A stretch of 64,000 bases of DNA from Pseudomonas citrullilanati (GCF_030580855.1 NZ_JAUQOP010000018.1:36147-100146); one strand, 5' to 3'. Counted from the stretch's first letter, positions 45,033 to 54,699 are shown. Numbers and translations: made by a program. The notes: generated by a model from the sequence alone, not told the origin.

Positions 45033-46577
45033 ATGCAAGCGCAAACAGCGACACAACAACACAACAGCGGCGGCAGCTTGCGGTTCAACGGGATCGGCAA
45101 ATCCTTTCCCGGCGTGCAGGCGCTGTCCAACATCAGTTTCGTCGCGCATCCGGGGCAGGTCCATGCCCTGATGGGCGAGAACGGCGCGGGCAAGTCCACG
45201 TTGCTGAAGATCCTTGGCGGGGCCTATATCCCGAGCAGCGGCGAGTTGCAGATCGGCGAGCAGACCATGGCCTTCAAATCCACCGCCGACAGCATTGCCA
45301 GCGGTGTGGCGGTGATCCACCAGGAATTGCACCTGGTGCCGGAAATGACCGTGGCCGAGAACCTGTTCCTCGGCCATCTGCCGGCGCGCTTCGGCCTGGT
45401 CAATCGCGGGTTGCTGCGCCAGCAGGCGCTGAACCTGCTCAAGGGGCTGGCCGATGAAATCGACCCCCAGGAAAAGGTCGGCCGCTTGTCCCTCGGCCAG
45501 CGTCAACTGGTGGAAATCGCCAAGGCGTTGTCCCGTGGCGCCCATGTCATCGCCTTCGACGAACCCACCAGCAGCCTGTCGGCCCGGGAAATCGACCGCT
45601 TGATGGCGATCATTGCGCGCCTGCGGGACGAGGGCAAAGTGGTGCTGTACGTCAGCCACCGCATGGAAGAAGTGTTCCGCATCTGCAACGCGGTGACGGT
45701 GTTCAAGGACGGTCGCTACGTGCGCACCTTCGAGAACATGAGCGAGTTGACCCACGATCAGTTGGTTACCTGCATGGTCGGTCGCGATATCCAGGACATC
45801 TACGACTACCGTCCCCGGGAGCGCGGCGACGTGGCGCTGCACGTGGAGGGCCTGATGGGGCCGGGCTTGCGCGAGCCGGTGAGCTTCCAGGTGCACAAGG
45901 GTGAGATCCTCGGTTTGTTCGGGCTGGTCGGCGCCGGTCGTACCGAGCTGTTGCGCTTGCTCAGCGGCCTGGAGCGCCAGGGCGAGGGGCGCCTGGTCCT
46001 GCACGGCCAGGAACTGAAGCTGCGTTCACCCCGGGATGCCATCGCCGCCGGCGTGCTGCTCTGCCCGGAAGATCGCAAGAAGGAAGGCATCATCCCGTTG
46101 GGCAGCGTCGGCGAGAACATCAACATCAGTGCGCGCCCGGCTCATTCCGCGCTGGGGTGCCTGCTGCGCGGCGACTGGGAGCGGGGCAATGCCGACAAGC
46201 AGATCAAGTCCCTGAAGGTGAAGACCCCGGCGGCCAGCCAGAAAATCATGTACCTGTCCGGCGGCAACCAGCAGAAGGCCATTCTCGGTCGCTGGCTGTC
46301 GATGCCGATGAAGGTCCTGTTGCTGGACGAGCCGACCCGTGGCATCGACATCGGCGCCAAGGCCGAGATCTACCAGATTATCCACAACCTGGCGGCCGAC
46401 GGCATCGCGGTGATCGTGGTGTCCAGCGACCTGATGGAAGTGATGGGCATTTCCGACCGAATCCTGGTGCTCTGCGAAGGGGCCATGCGTGGCGAACTGC
46501 CGCGTGACCAGGCCAATGAATCCAACCTGCTGCAACTGGCGCTGCCGCGCCAACGCGTTGCCGACGCGGCGAACTGA
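45033..46577 (+). CDS. araG: Sugar ABC transporter ATP-binding protein (AraG-like), 514 aa
   Basis: Tandem-ATPase sugar importer subunit. N-terminal domain: Walker A GENGAGKST (near residue 46), signature LSLGQRQLVEIAKAL, Walker B VIAFDEPTSSL. C-terminal domain: GLVGAGRTELLRLLSG (degenerate P-loop), signature LSGGNQQKAILGRWL and Walker B VLLLDEPTRGID. 514 residues is standard for AraG/MglA. Start ATG 45033 with GAGG 5 bases upstream. Confidence 0.95.
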   Translation: MQAQTATQQHNSGGSLRFNGIGKSFPGVQALSNISFVAHPGQVHALMGENGAGKSTLLKILGGAYIPSSGELQIGEQTMAFKSTADSIASGVAVIHQELHLVPEMTVAENLFLGHLPARFGLVNRGLLRQQALNLLKGLADEIDPQEKVGRLSLGQRQLVEIAKALSRGAHVIAFDEPTSSLSAREIDRLMAIIARLRDEGKVVLYVSHRMEEVFRICNAVTVFKDGRYVRTFENMSELTHDQLVTCMVGRDIQDIYDYRPRERGDVALHVEGLMGPGLREPVSFQVHKGEILGLFGLVGAGRTELLRLLSGLERQGEGRLVLHGQELKLRSPRDAIAAGVLLCPEDRKKEGIIPLGSVGENINISARPAHSALGCLLRGDWERGNADKQIKSLKVKTPAASQKIMYLSGGNQQKAILGRWLSMPMKVLLLDEPTRGIDIGAKAEIYQIIHNLAADGIAVIVVSSDLMEVMGISDRILVLCEGAMRGELPRDQANESNLLQLALPRQRVADAAN

Positions 46578-46586
46578 GAGGTAATC

Positions 46587-47555
46587 ATGACCATTCAAAA
46601 CAATGCACTGCCAACGGCACGCAAACCCCTGGACCTGCGCCGCTTCCTGGACGACTGGGTCATGCTGCTGGCGGCCATCGGCATCTTCGTGCTCTGCACG
46701 CTGTTGATCGACAACTTCCTCTCGCCGTTGAACATGCGCGGCCTGGGCCTGGCGATTTCCACCACCGGCATCGCCGCCTGCACCATGTTGTATTGCCTGG
46801 CATCCGGGCATTTCGACCTGTCGGTCGGCTCGGTGATCGCCTGCGCCGGCGTGGTCGCGGCGGTGGTGATGCGCGACACCAACAGCGTGTTCCTGGGCAT
46901 CGGCGCGGCGCTGGTGATGGGACTGATCGTCGGCCTGATCAACGGTATCGTCATCGCCAAGCTGCGGGTCAATGCGTTGATCACCACGCTGGCGACGATG
47001 CAGATCGTGCGCGGCCTGGCCTACATCTTCGCCAACGGTAAAGCGGTGGGCGTGTCCCAGGAAGCATTCTTCGTGTATGGCAACGGCCAGTTGTTCGGCG
47101 TGCCGGTGCCGATCCTGATCACCATCGCCTGCTTCCTGTTTTTCGGCTGGCTGTTGAACTACACCACCTACGGGCGCAACACCATGGCCATCGGCGGTAA
47201 CCAGGAAGCGGCGTTGCTGGCGGGGGTGAACGTCGATCGCACCAAGATCATCATCTTCGCCGTGCACGGCGTGATCGGCGCGCTGGCCGGTGTGATCCTG
47301 GCGTCGCGCATGACCTCGGGCCAACCGATGATCGGCCAGGGCTTCGAACTGACCGTGATCTCGGCCTGCGTGCTGGGTGGGGTGTCGCTGAGCGGCGGCA
47401 TCGGCATGATTCGCCACGTGATTGCCGGCGTGCTTATCCTGGCGATCATCGAGAACGCGATGAACCTGAAGAACATCGATACGTTCTACCAGTACGTCAT
47501 CCGTGGCTCGATCCTGTTGCTGGCGGTGGTGATCGATCGCCTGAAGCAGCACTGA
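46587..47555 (+). CDS. araH: Sugar ABC transporter permease (AraH-like), 322 aa
   Basis: Ten or so hydrophobic segments over 322 residues, with the monosaccharide permease motifs GIAACTMLYCLASGHFDLSVGS, INGIVIAKLRVNALITTLATM, YGRNTMAIGGNQEAALLAGVNVDR and GVSLSGGIGMIRHV. Completes the araFGH importer. Its stop is followed within 16 bases by the tandem REP array. Confidence 0.95.
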   Translation: MTIQNNALPTARKPLDLRRFLDDWVMLLAAIGIFVLCTLLIDNFLSPLNMRGLGLAISTTGIAACTMLYCLASGHFDLSVGSVIACAGVVAAVVMRDTNSVFLGIGAALVMGLIVGLINGIVIAKLRVNALITTLATMQIVRGLAYIFANGKAVGVSQEAFFVYGNGQLFGVPVPILITIACFLFFGWLLNYTTYGRNTMAIGGNQEAALLAGVNVDRTKIIIFAVHGVIGALAGVILASRMTSGQPMIGQGFELTVISACVLGGVSLSGGIGMIRHVIAGVLILAIIENAMNLKNIDTFYQYVIRGSILLLAVVIDRLKQH

Positions 47556-47570
47556 TCACTGGCGACTGAT

Positions 47571-48069
47571 CCACCGCTTTCGCGAGCAAGCCCGCTCCCA
47601 CAGGTTCTGCGCTGGATCTCACCCTTCGGGGGCAGCGCACATCCAGTGTGGGAGCGGGCTTGCCCGCGAAGGCGTCGTCAGCTTCAACATTGCATTGGAT
47701 GACCCACCGCTTTCGCGAGCAGGCTCGCTCCCACAGGTTTTGTGCTGGATCTCACCCCTCGGGGTCAGCGCACATCCAGTGTGGGAGCGGGCTTGCCCGC
47801 GAAGGCGTCGTCAGCTTCAACATTGCATTGGATGACCCACCGCTTTCGCGAGCAGGCTCGCTCCCACAGGTTCTGTGCTGGATCTCACCCTTCGGGGGGC
47901 AGCGCACATCCAGGGTGGGGGCGGGCTTGCCCGCGAAGGCGTCGTCAGCTTCAACATTGCATTGGATGACCCACCGCTTTCGCGAGCAGGCTCGCTCCCA
48001 CAGGATTGTGCTGGATCTCACCCCTCGGGGGCAGCGCACATCCAGTGTGGGAGCGAGCCTGCTCGCGAT
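47571..48069. repeat. Tandem array of a 133-bp REP-containing unit, about 3.75 copies
   Basis: The unit starts CCACCGCTTTCGCGAGCA at 47571, 47704, 47837 and 47971, giving periods of 133, 133 and 134 bases. Each unit holds two inverted REP sequences, a GCTGGATCTCACCC(T/C)TCGGGG stem and the linker GTCAGCTTCAACATTGCATTGGATGA; the last copy stops near 48069. Copies differ at only a few positions (for example GTGTGGGAGC against GGGTGGGGGC in the third). Non-coding: frames through it are not gene-like. Confidence 0.95.
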
Positions 48070-48073
48070 GGCG

Positions 48074-48454
48074 TCATCCCGCCTTGCGCAATGCGTCCAC
48101 CAGCTCCTGCTTGCGCATTTTCGAGCGGCCCGGGATGTTTTTCGCCCGGGCTTCCTTCATCAGGCTGTCCACCGTTTGCGTCTGGTGGGAGGCCTTGCTG
48201 GTGCGGGGGTGCCCTTCGCGGGTCTGGGCGGCGCGGCGGGCGGATTCCTTGCGGTCGGTTTTCTTTTGCGCCGCCGGCTTGGCCTTGCCCGAACCGCCGG
48301 CGCGTTCGCCGCCACCCGATTGCTTGTTCACCGTCGCCCAGGCCCGGGCCTCGGCCTTATCTTCGGACACGCCTTTCTTCTCGTAGCTTTCCTCGATGTG
48401 CTCGGCCTTGCGCTTTTGCTCGGCGGTGTACTTGTCTTTGCTTCCTCGAGGCAT
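48074..48454 (-). CDS. Small basic SAP/Rho_N-like protein, 126 aa
   Basis: A highly basic protein with a ChaB/plasmid-stabilisation-like N-terminus (KYTAEQKRKAEHIEESYEKKGVSEDKAEARAWATVNK), a disordered Gly/Lys/Ala linker, and a C-terminal SAP- or Rho-N-like helix-turn-helix (TVDSLMKEARAKNIPGRSKMRKQELVDAL, residues about 94-122) likely to bind nucleic acid. Such proteins are common in Pseudomonas as 'plasmid stabilisation' or Rho_N proteins without proven function. Start has GAGGAAGG upstream on the minus strand. Interrupts the sugar region. Confidence 0.8.
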   Translation of the reverse strand: MPRGSKDKYTAEQKRKAEHIEESYEKKGVSEDKAEARAWATVNKQSGGGERAGGSGKAKPAAQKKTDRKESARRAAQTREGHPRTSKASHQTQTVDSLMKEARAKNIPGRSKMRKQELVDALRKAG

Positions 48455-48486
48455 GAGACCTTCCTCCTCCAGTGTGTGAACAGCGC

Positions 48487-48834
48487 TTACTGGCTGGCGC
48501 CGCCGCCTTCGGACCCCGAGCCCCCGGTGGTGGTTTTCGAGCCGACGCCGGTGCCGGCGTTGTCGGGGGCGGTGGCGTCCGGGGTGTTCAACCCGCCCTG
48601 GCGACCCGTGTCATTGCCCTGTACGCGCGGATCGGTGCCGGTCGCCGGTGGTTGACCATTGTTCAAGGTGCCGCCGCCGGTTCCGTCGGTGTTCAACTTG
48701 GGCAGGCCTTGGGTGGCCGGAGAGTTGGGCGCCTGCACCGGGTCGGTCGGCCCGGTGCCGGAAGTGGTCGCCGCGAATGCCGCCGAGGACAGCAGCGTGG
48801 CCAGGGTCAATGCAGTCAGCCTTGAAGTGATCAT
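48487..48834 (-). CDS. Secreted Gly/Thr/Pro-rich small protein, 115 aa
   Basis: Signal peptide MITSRLTALTLATLLSSAAFA followed by about 94 residues of low-complexity Gly, Thr, Pro, Asn and Asp with no cysteines. Predicted to be a disordered periplasmic or secreted protein. I recognise no family function. It lies 32 bases upstream of the Rho_N-like gene on the same strand, and the two may be co-transcribed. Confidence 0.7.
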   Translation of the reverse strand: MITSRLTALTLATLLSSAAFAATTSGTGPTDPVQAPNSPATQGLPKLNTDGTGGGTLNNGQPPATGTDPRVQGNDTGRQGGLNTPDATAPDNAGTGVGSKTTTGGSGSEGGGASQ

Positions 48835-49023
48835 GGTGTCGCCTCCATTTTTTTGAATGCTTGCCTGATCTTGGGCCTTGGCGGTTCGAGGTTGGTGCCG
48901 GGGGGGCGACGAATGGCGTGTCGGGAAAACCGCCTGGCCGCCTCGGCGAAGCTGGATGCCACCCGTGACGAGCGCGACGTAGCGGCTTAGTATGGCGCTT
49001 TCAATTGGCTACAAGGCCTGTCC

Positions 49024-49506
49024 ATGTCGATCGAGATCCGTCCCGCGCAACCCAGCGATGCGCCTCAAATCCTTGCGTTCATCACCGAGCTGGCCGATTA
49101 CGAAAAGGCCCGTCACGAAGTCATCGCCAGTGTGGCCGACATCGAGCGCAGCCTGTTCAGCGAAGGCGCGACCGCCCACGGGCTGATCTGCCTGCGCGAT
49201 GGCGTGCCGATCGGTTTCGCGGTGTTTTTCTTCAGCTACTCCACTTGGCTGGGCAGCAATTGCCTGTACCTCGAAGACCTCTACATCACCCCCGACCAGC
49301 GCGGCGGCGGGGCGGGCAAGACACTGTTGCGGCACTTGGCGAAGATCGCCTGCGACAACGATTGCGGTCGTTTCGAATGGAGTGTCCTGGACTGGAACAC
49401 CCCGGCCATCGAGTTCTACAAGTCCCTCGGCGCGCAGCCCCAGGAGGAATGGGTGCGCTACCGCATGGACGGCAAGGTGCTACGGGATTTCGCCAACGGC
49501 AACTGA
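49024..49506 (+). CDS. GNAT family N-acetyltransferase, 160 aa
   Basis: Acetyl-CoA binding motif A in LYLEDLYITPDQRGGGAGKTLLRHLAKIA (residues about 81-110), with the C-terminal FEWSVLDWNTPAIEFYKSLGAQPQEEW typical of the diamine/SAT-like GNAT subgroup. An amine substrate is likely, but not provable. It ends only 2 bases before the stop of the convergent GST gene, with no terminator between them. Confidence 0.92.
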   Translation: MSIEIRPAQPSDAPQILAFITELADYEKARHEVIASVADIERSLFSEGATAHGLICLRDGVPIGFAVFFFSYSTWLGSNCLYLEDLYITPDQRGGGAGKTLLRHLAKIACDNDCGRFEWSVLDWNTPAIEFYKSLGAQPQEEWVRYRMDGKVLRDFANGN

Positions 49507-49508
49507 AC

Positions 49509-50141
49509 TCATGAGTACGCGCTGGATGCGTACTCGGCAAATCCGGGACGCTGTTCCAGGCGCTTGCAGTAGGCGGCCACCGCTGGATAATCCGGGCGCT
49601 CCATGGGCGTCTGGCGCCAGCGGTGAGCGGACAGACCGATGAGCACGTCCGCGAGGGAAAATGCCGTACCGGCCACGTAGGCCCCGGTGCGGCTCAACTG
49701 CTGTTCCAGCAAAGCCATCTTCTCGTTCCAGCCTTTGACGCCAGCGGCAATGAGTTGCGGATCCTGGCAATCCGGGTCTTTGCGCACCAGTCCGTAGAAT
49801 GCATCGCCCCAGGATGGGTTGAGCTCCGTGGCTTGCCAGTCCATCCACTGCTCGACACGTGCCCGCGCGGCAGGTTCGACGGGCAACAGATCGTGGCGCC
49901 CGTGCTTGCCCACCAAGTAGCGGCAAATGGTGTTCGATTCCCAGAGCACGCCATTCTCATCAATGATCACGGGCACCTGGGCATTGGGGTTCAAGGCCAG
50001 GAACGCCGGGTCATGGGTCGAGGCAAAGCCGATGCCCCAATCTTCCCGCTCGTAGGCGATGTCCAGTTCCTGGCAAGTCCACAGCACTTTTCTGACGTTG
50101 ATCGAGGAAGTGCGGCCGAGGATTTTCAGCAGTTGTCCCAT
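49509..50141 (-). CDS. Glutathione S-transferase family protein, 210 aa
   Basis: Two-domain GST with KILGRTSSINVRKVLWTCQEL at the N-terminus (active-site Ser), NPNAQVPVIID cis-Pro loop and WESNTICRYLVGKH. Closely parallels the GST at 4870-5493 (same RxxSxNVRK and WESNT segments). I chose ATG 50141 because the frame upstream to 50252 runs into the dgoK control region. Its promoter must overlap or lie close to the operator at 50231-50245, so joint control is possible. Confidence 0.88.
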   Translation of the reverse strand: MGQLLKILGRTSSINVRKVLWTCQELDIAYEREDWGIGFASTHDPAFLALNPNAQVPVIIDENGVLWESNTICRYLVGKHGRHDLLPVEPAARARVEQWMDWQATELNPSWGDAFYGLVRKDPDCQDPQLIAAGVKGWNEKMALLEQQLSRTGAYVAGTAFSLADVLIGLSAHRWRQTPMERPDYPAVAAYCKRLEQRPGFAEYASSAYS

Positions 50142-50230
50142 CACTTTTTCCCTGAGTTGTTTGGCGTCCGGCAGAAAACGTAGCAGGGTCTTGGATGAAT
50201 GGCGATCAGCTTTGTAGGGAATCGCATATG

Positions 50231-50289
50231 TCCCAATATATGGGAGAGTCATTTATATATTGAGATTCTTCTGCGCGCAGGTTTATAGT
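50231..50289 (+). promoter_or_regulatory. Promoter with IclR-type operator, copy 2 (dgoKAD)
   Basis: Operator TCCCA-ATATA-TGGGA (50231-50245), TTGAGA (50260-50265), an 18-base spacer and TATAGT (50284-50289). Architecture identical to 42737-42796; the similarity continues through the leader (CACTCACT...AAAAAACAGAACAGGTGA) to the start codon. Confidence 0.8.
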
Positions 50290-50329
50290 CCGCCTCACTC
50301 ACTGCCAAAAAACAGAACAGGTGAAGCGG

Positions 50330-51313
50330 ATGCAGGCGCAATTGATCGCGCTCGACTGGGGGACCACCTCACTACGGGCTTATAAACTCGCCGCCGGAGG
50401 CGAAGTGCTGGACCAGCGCTCGCTGTCGTCGGGGATCATGCAATTGCCCGCTGGGCCGCGAACCGTTGCCGGCCAGGTGTGTGTCGACGGTTTCGAACTG
50501 GCGTTCGACGAAGCCTGTGGCGATTGGCTCGATGCCCAGCCAGGCCTGCCCGTGATTGCCTGCGGCATGGTGGGCAGCGCCCAGGGCTGGCGCGAAGCGC
50601 CTTACTGCGACACGCCGGCCAACGTGGCCGATCTCGGACATTCCCTACAAGTCATTCGCAGCCTTCGTGGTGTCGATGTGCACATCGTGCCGGGCGTGAT
50701 CCAGCGTTCGCGGCTGCCGAACGTGATGCGTGGCGAAGAAACCCAGGTGCTCGGCGCGTTGCCCAGCCTGCCGGACGAAGCCGTGCTGATCGGCCTGCCG
50801 GGCAGCCACTCGAAATGGGTGGAAGTGGCCGAGGGCTGCATCGTGCATTTCGATACCTTCATGACTGGCGAGATCTTCGCCGTGCTCAGCGACCACAGCA
50901 TTCTCGGCCGCACCCAGCAGCGTGGCGCGGCGTTCGATGGCGTGGCCTTCGATCGCGGGGTGCAGGTGGCGTTGTCGGCGGACGGCCAGGCCGGCCCGTT
51001 GTCCACGGTGTTCAGCGCCCGCAGCCTGGGGTTGACCGGTGAACTCGGCGCCAGTGCCCAGGCCGACTATCTCTCGGGCCTGTTGATCGGTCATGAGCTG
51101 ACGGCCCTGGCCGCCGTACAGCGCCAGCGCCGCAACAGCGTCCATCTGCCAATGGTGGTGCTGATCGGCAATTCCCAACTCTGTGCCCGTTATCAACGGG
51201 CCCTCGACGCCTGCGGTTTTGCCCGGGTGACCCTGGCCGAACAGGCCACCGAACGTGGGTTGTGGCAACTGGCCGTGGCGGCCGGGCTGCTCGGTTCCAC
51301 CGCATCGCGTTAA
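50330..51313 (+). CDS. dgoK: 2-dehydro-3-deoxygalactonokinase DgoK, 327 aa
   Basis: Phosphorylates 2-keto-3-deoxy-galactonate. ASKHA-fold N-terminus ALDWGTTSLRAYKL (residues 6-19), IACGMVGSAQGW (near 72), and VLIGLPGSHSKWVEV with HFDTFMTGEIFAVLSDHSILG (near 155-190) mark DgoK. I start at ATG 50330 with AGGTGA 5 bases before; the GTG at 50321 lies inside that ribosome binding site. First gene of dgoKAD. Confidence 0.95.
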   Translation: MQAQLIALDWGTTSLRAYKLAAGGEVLDQRSLSSGIMQLPAGPRTVAGQVCVDGFELAFDEACGDWLDAQPGLPVIACGMVGSAQGWREAPYCDTPANVADLGHSLQVIRSLRGVDVHIVPGVIQRSRLPNVMRGEETQVLGALPSLPDEAVLIGLPGSHSKWVEVAEGCIVHFDTFMTGEIFAVLSDHSILGRTQQRGAAFDGVAFDRGVQVALSADGQAGPLSTVFSARSLGLTGELGASAQADYLSGLLIGHELTALAAVQRQRRNSVHLPMVVLIGNSQLCARYQRALDACGFARVTLAEQATERGLWQLAVAAGLLGSTASR

Positions 51314-51333
51314 CCCTGACTGGAGGTCTGGAC

Positions 51334-51954
51334 ATGCTCACACAAGCACTGGCGCACAACGGGCTGATCGCGATCCTGCGCGGTCTGCGTCCCGAGGAGG
51401 CGGCCGCCATCGGCGAAGTCCTGTACAGCGCCGGATTTCGCGTCATCGAGGTGCCGCTCAATTCCCCCGAACCGTACGACAGTATCCGCATCTTGCGTGA
51501 GACCTTGCCCGCCGATTGCCTGATCGGCGCCGGCACCGTGCTCACGCCGGAACAGGTGACGCAGGTGAAAGCCGCCGGCGGCCAGGTGATCGTCATGCCC
51601 CACAGCGATGCCAAGGTCCTGCGGGCGGCGAAAGCGGCGGGGCTGTACCTGTCGCCAGGTGTCGCCACCCCGACCGAAGCCTTCGCCGCGCTGGCCGAGG
51701 GCGCCCATGTGCTGAAGATGTTTCCCGCCGAGCAAATGGGCCCGGCGGTGGTCAAGGCCTGGCTCGCGGTGTTGCCGGCCGGGACCGTGCTGGTGCCGGT
51801 GGGCGGGATCACGCCGGACAACATGACGCCGTTCGTCGAGGCGGGCGTCAAGGGCTTCGGCCTCGGTTCCGGGTTATTCAAACCGGGCCTGACCGCGGAT
51901 GAAGTGGCGGTGCGCGCCAAGGCCTACGTGGCCGCGTGGAATGCCTTGAACTGA
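51334..51954 (+). CDS. dgoA: 2-dehydro-3-deoxy-6-phosphogalactonate aldolase DgoA, 206 aa
   Basis: Class I KDPG/KDPGal aldolase cleaving KDPGal to pyruvate and glyceraldehyde-3-phosphate. [15 protein letters not shown] and [13 protein letters not shown] (catalytic Glu) near residues 9-50, and the Schiff-base Lys in [13 protein letters not shown] (near 126). TGGAGGT precedes ATG 51334. The pairing with dgoK and dgoD favours KDPGal over KDPG. Confidence 0.94.
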   Translation: MLTQALAHNGLIAILRGLRPEEAAAIGEVLYSAGFRVIEVPLNSPEPYDSIRILRETLPADCLIGAGTVLTPEQVTQVKAAGGQVIVMPHSDAKVLRAAKAAGLYLSPGVATPTEAFAALAEGAHVLKMFPAEQMGPAVVKAWLAVLPAGTVLVPVGGITPDNMTPFVEAGVKGFGLGSGLFKPGLTADEVAVRAKAYVAAWNALN

Positions 51955-52003
51955 AGACTTTTCCAGCGCCCCGTGCGCTGCATCTGACAAGAGAGACAAC
52001 AAG

Positions 52004-53152
52004 ATGAAAATCACCCAGTTGACCACTTACATCGTTCCGCCGCGCTGGTGCTTCCTCAAGGTCGAGACCGACGAGGGGGTCACCGGTTGGGGCGAACCCG
52101 TGGTCGAGGGCCGTGCCCACACCGTGGCGGCGGCCGTCGAGGAATTGTCCGACTACCTGATCGGCAAGGACCCACGCAATATCGAAGACATCTGGACCGT
52201 GCTCTATCGCGGCGGCTTCTATCGCGGCGGCGCAGTGCACATGAGCGCCCTGGCCGGCATCGACCAGGCGCTGTGGGACATCAAGGGCAAGGCCCTGGGG
52301 GTGTCGGTCAGCGACCTGCTGGGCGGCCAGGTGCGCGACAAGATCCGCGTGTATTCGTGGATCGGCGGCGACCGTCCGGCGGACACCGCTCGGGCGGCGA
52401 AAGAAGCCGTAGGACGCGGCTTCACCGCGGTGAAGATGAACGGCACCGAAGAGCTGCAGTTCCTCGACACCTTCGAGAAGGTCGACCTGGCCCTGGCCAA
52501 CGTCGCCGCAGTGCGCGACGCGGTCGGGCCGAACGTCGGCATCGGCGTGGACTTCCATGGCCGGGTGCACAAGCCGATGGCCAAGGTGCTGATGAAGGAG
52601 CTGGATCCGTACAAGCTGATGTTCATCGAAGAGCCCGTGCTCAGTGAAAACTACGAGGCGCTCAAGGAACTGGCGCCGCTGACCAGCACCCCGATCGCCC
52701 TGGGCGAGCGGCTGTTCTCCCGCTGGGATTTCAAGCGGGTGCTCAGCGAGGGCTACGTCGACATCATCCAGCCGGATGCGTCCCACGCCGGCGGCATCAC
52801 CGAGACCCGCAAGATCGCCAACATGGCCGAGGCCTACGACGTGGCGCTGGCACTGCACTGCCCATTGGGGCCGATCGCCCTGGCGGCGTGCCTGCAACTG
52901 GACGCCGCTTGCTACAACGCGTTCATCCAGGAGCAGAGCCTGGGCATCCACTACAACGAGAGCAACGACCTGCTGGACTACATCAAGGACCCGCGGGTGT
53001 TCGACTACGACCAGGGCTTCGTGAAGATCCCCAACGGCCCGGGCCTGGGCATCGAGATCAACGAAGAGTACGTCATCGAGCGCGCGGCCATCGGCCACCG
53101 CTGGCGCAACCCGATCTGGCGCCATGCCGATGGCAGTTTTGCCGAGTGGTGA
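52004..53152 (+). CDS. dgoD: D-galactonate dehydratase DgoD, 382 aa
   Basis: Enolase-superfamily dehydratase giving 2-keto-3-deoxygalactonate. Metal ligands in [15 protein letters not shown] (Asp183, with His185 as acid), FIEEPVL (Glu209) and [12 protein letters not shown] (Glu235). The catalytic His-Asp dyad is in [18 protein letters not shown] (near 258-285) and [13 protein letters not shown]. 382 residues equals the E. coli enzyme. GAGAGACAAC precedes the ATG. A REP pair separates it from the transporter. Confidence 0.96.
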   Translation: MKITQLTTYIVPPRWCFLKVETDEGVTGWGEPVVEGRAHTVAAAVEELSDYLIGKDPRNIEDIWTVLYRGGFYRGGAVHMSALAGIDQALWDIKGKALGVSVSDLLGGQVRDKIRVYSWIGGDRPADTARAAKEAVGRGFTAVKMNGTEELQFLDTFEKVDLALANVAAVRDAVGPNVGIGVDFHGRVHKPMAKVLMKELDPYKLMFIEEPVLSENYEALKELAPLTSTPIALGERLFSRWDFKRVLSEGYVDIIQPDASHAGGITETRKIANMAEAYDVALALHCPLGPIALAACLQLDAACYNAFIQEQSLGIHYNESNDLLDYIKDPRVFDYDQGFVKIPNGPGLGIEINEEYVIERAAIGHRWRNPIWRHADGSFAEW

Positions 53153-53189
53153 GTCACGCCTAGTCACTGCGTAGGAGCAAAGGAGTTTT

Positions 53190-53278
53190 GTGGGAGCAAG
53201 GCTTGCCCGCGATGAACGATAACGCGGTCCGACTGGAATACGCATCGTCTGCATCGCGGGCAAGCCTTGCTCCCACAG
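53190..53278. repeat. REP pair (BIME)
   Basis: GTGGGAGCAAGGCTTGCCCGCGATGAACG and the inverted GCATCGCGGGCAAGCCTTGCTCCCAC. It sits inside the dgo operon between dgoD and the transporter and could lower downstream expression. Confidence 0.9.
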
Positions 53279-53330
53279 GGTCTTGCTCAATCCTTGCCGT
53301 ATTCGACAAATATAAAAAGAGGCACCTCAC

Positions 53331-54641
53331 ATGCAAGCGCACACCCTGAGCGCGCAGGCGTCGTTGGTGACGCCCACTCGCAAGCGTTTTTTCATCATGG
53401 TCCTGCTGTTCATCACCGTGGTGATCAATTACCTGGACCGCAGCAACCTGTCGATCGCCGCGCCTGCGCTGACCAGTGAACTGGGCATCGACCCGATTCA
53501 TGTCGGGCTGATTTTCTCGGCGTTCGGCTGGACCTACGCGGCCATGCAGATTCCCGGCGGTTGGCTGGTGGACCGCGTGCCGCCGCGCATCCTGTACAGC
53601 GTGGCGTTGCTGCTGTGGTCGGCGGCGACGGTGATGCTCGGTTTCGCCGCCAGCTTCATCGCCTTGTTCGTGCTGCGCATGGCGGTCGGTGCCCTGGAAG
53701 CGCCGGCGTACCCGATCAACAGTCGCGTGGTCACCACCTGGTTCCCTGAACGGGAGCGCGCCACGGCCATCGGTTTCTACACCTCCGGGCAGTTCGTCGG
53801 GCTGGCGTTCCTGACGCCGGTGCTGGCGTGGCTGCAACACGCCTTCGGTTGGCACATGGTGTTCGTGGTGACCGGTGCGGTGGGCATTGCCTGGGCGGCG
53901 ATCTGGTACGCGGTGTATCGCGAACCACGGGATTTCAAGGGCGCCAATGCCGCCGAGATCGAACTGATCCGCGAGGGCGGCGGGCTGGTGGACATCCAGG
54001 CCGAGGCCGCCAAAGTGAAGGCGACATTCAGCTGGACCGATCTCGGCATCGTCCTGACCCAGCGCAAGCTGTGGGGCATCTACCTGGGGCAGTTCTGCCT
54101 CAACTCGACGCTGTGGTTCTTCCTGACCTGGTTTCCGACCTACCTGGTGAAATATCGCGGAATGGACTTCATCAAGTCCGGCCTGTTGGCGTCGTTGCCG
54201 TTCCTGGCCGCGTTCGTCGGCGTGCTGTGTTCCGGGTTCTTCTCCGACTGGCTGATCCGGCGCGGTGCCACCGTAGGGTTCGCGCGCAAATTGCCGATCA
54301 TTGGCGGGTTGCTGATCTCCACCGCGATCATCGGCGCCAACTTCGTCGAGTCGACGCCGCTGGTGATCGCTTTCCTGGCGCTGGCGTTCTTCGGCAATGG
54401 CCTGGCGTCGATCACCTGGTCGCTGGTGTCCACCCTGGCGCCGGCGCGCTTGCTCGGGCTGACGGGCGGGGTGTTCAATTTCATCGGCAACCTGGCGGCC
54501 ATCGCCACGCCGATCGTCATCGGCTTCCTGGCCAGTGGCGATTCGTTCGCCCCGGCCATCACCTACATCGCCGTGCTGGCGTTGGTTGGCGCGCTGTCCT
54601 ACATCCTGCTGGTCGGGAAGGTCGAGCGCATCGAGTTGTAG
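53331..54641 (+). CDS. dgoT: MFS sugar-acid transporter, D-galactonate (DgoT) type, 436 aa
   Basis: Twelve-helix major facilitator of the anion:cation symporter group. RFFIMVLLFITVVINYLDRSNLSIAAPAL (residues about 17-45) and GWLVDRVPPRIL (loop 2-3) are the family signatures; SRVVTTWFPERERATAIGFY is the third. It probably imports D-galactonate with protons, parallel to sugar uptake through AraFGH. No strong terminator before it apart from the REP pair; 178 bases from dgoD. Glucarate or other aldonate transport cannot be excluded. Confidence 0.85.
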   Translation: MQAHTLSAQASLVTPTRKRFFIMVLLFITVVINYLDRSNLSIAAPALTSELGIDPIHVGLIFSAFGWTYAAMQIPGGWLVDRVPPRILYSVALLLWSAATVMLGFAASFIALFVLRMAVGALEAPAYPINSRVVTTWFPERERATAIGFYTSGQFVGLAFLTPVLAWLQHAFGWHMVFVVTGAVGIAWAAIWYAVYREPRDFKGANAAEIELIREGGGLVDIQAEAAKVKATFSWTDLGIVLTQRKLWGIYLGQFCLNSTLWFFLTWFPTYLVKYRGMDFIKSGLLASLPFLAAFVGVLCSGFFSDWLIRRGATVGFARKLPIIGGLLISTAIIGANFVESTPLVIAFLALAFFGNGLASITWSLVSTLAPARLLGLTGGVFNFIGNLAAIATPIVIGFLASGDSFAPAITYIAVLALVGALSYILLVGKVERIEL

Positions 54642-54699
54642 TCCGACGGGGCGGGCGACCATAATGCCGCCCGTTCCCGCTCACTGTTGAAGGCCGGCT

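Noticed and set aside
47571..48069. CRISPR-like regular repeats
   Set aside because: The 133-bp units are near-identical throughout with no variable spacers and contain inverted REP sequences; no cas gene is near.
47648..48655. A 335-codon frame running through the REP array
   Set aside because: It reads through tandem non-coding palindromes and then antisense to two minus-strand genes.
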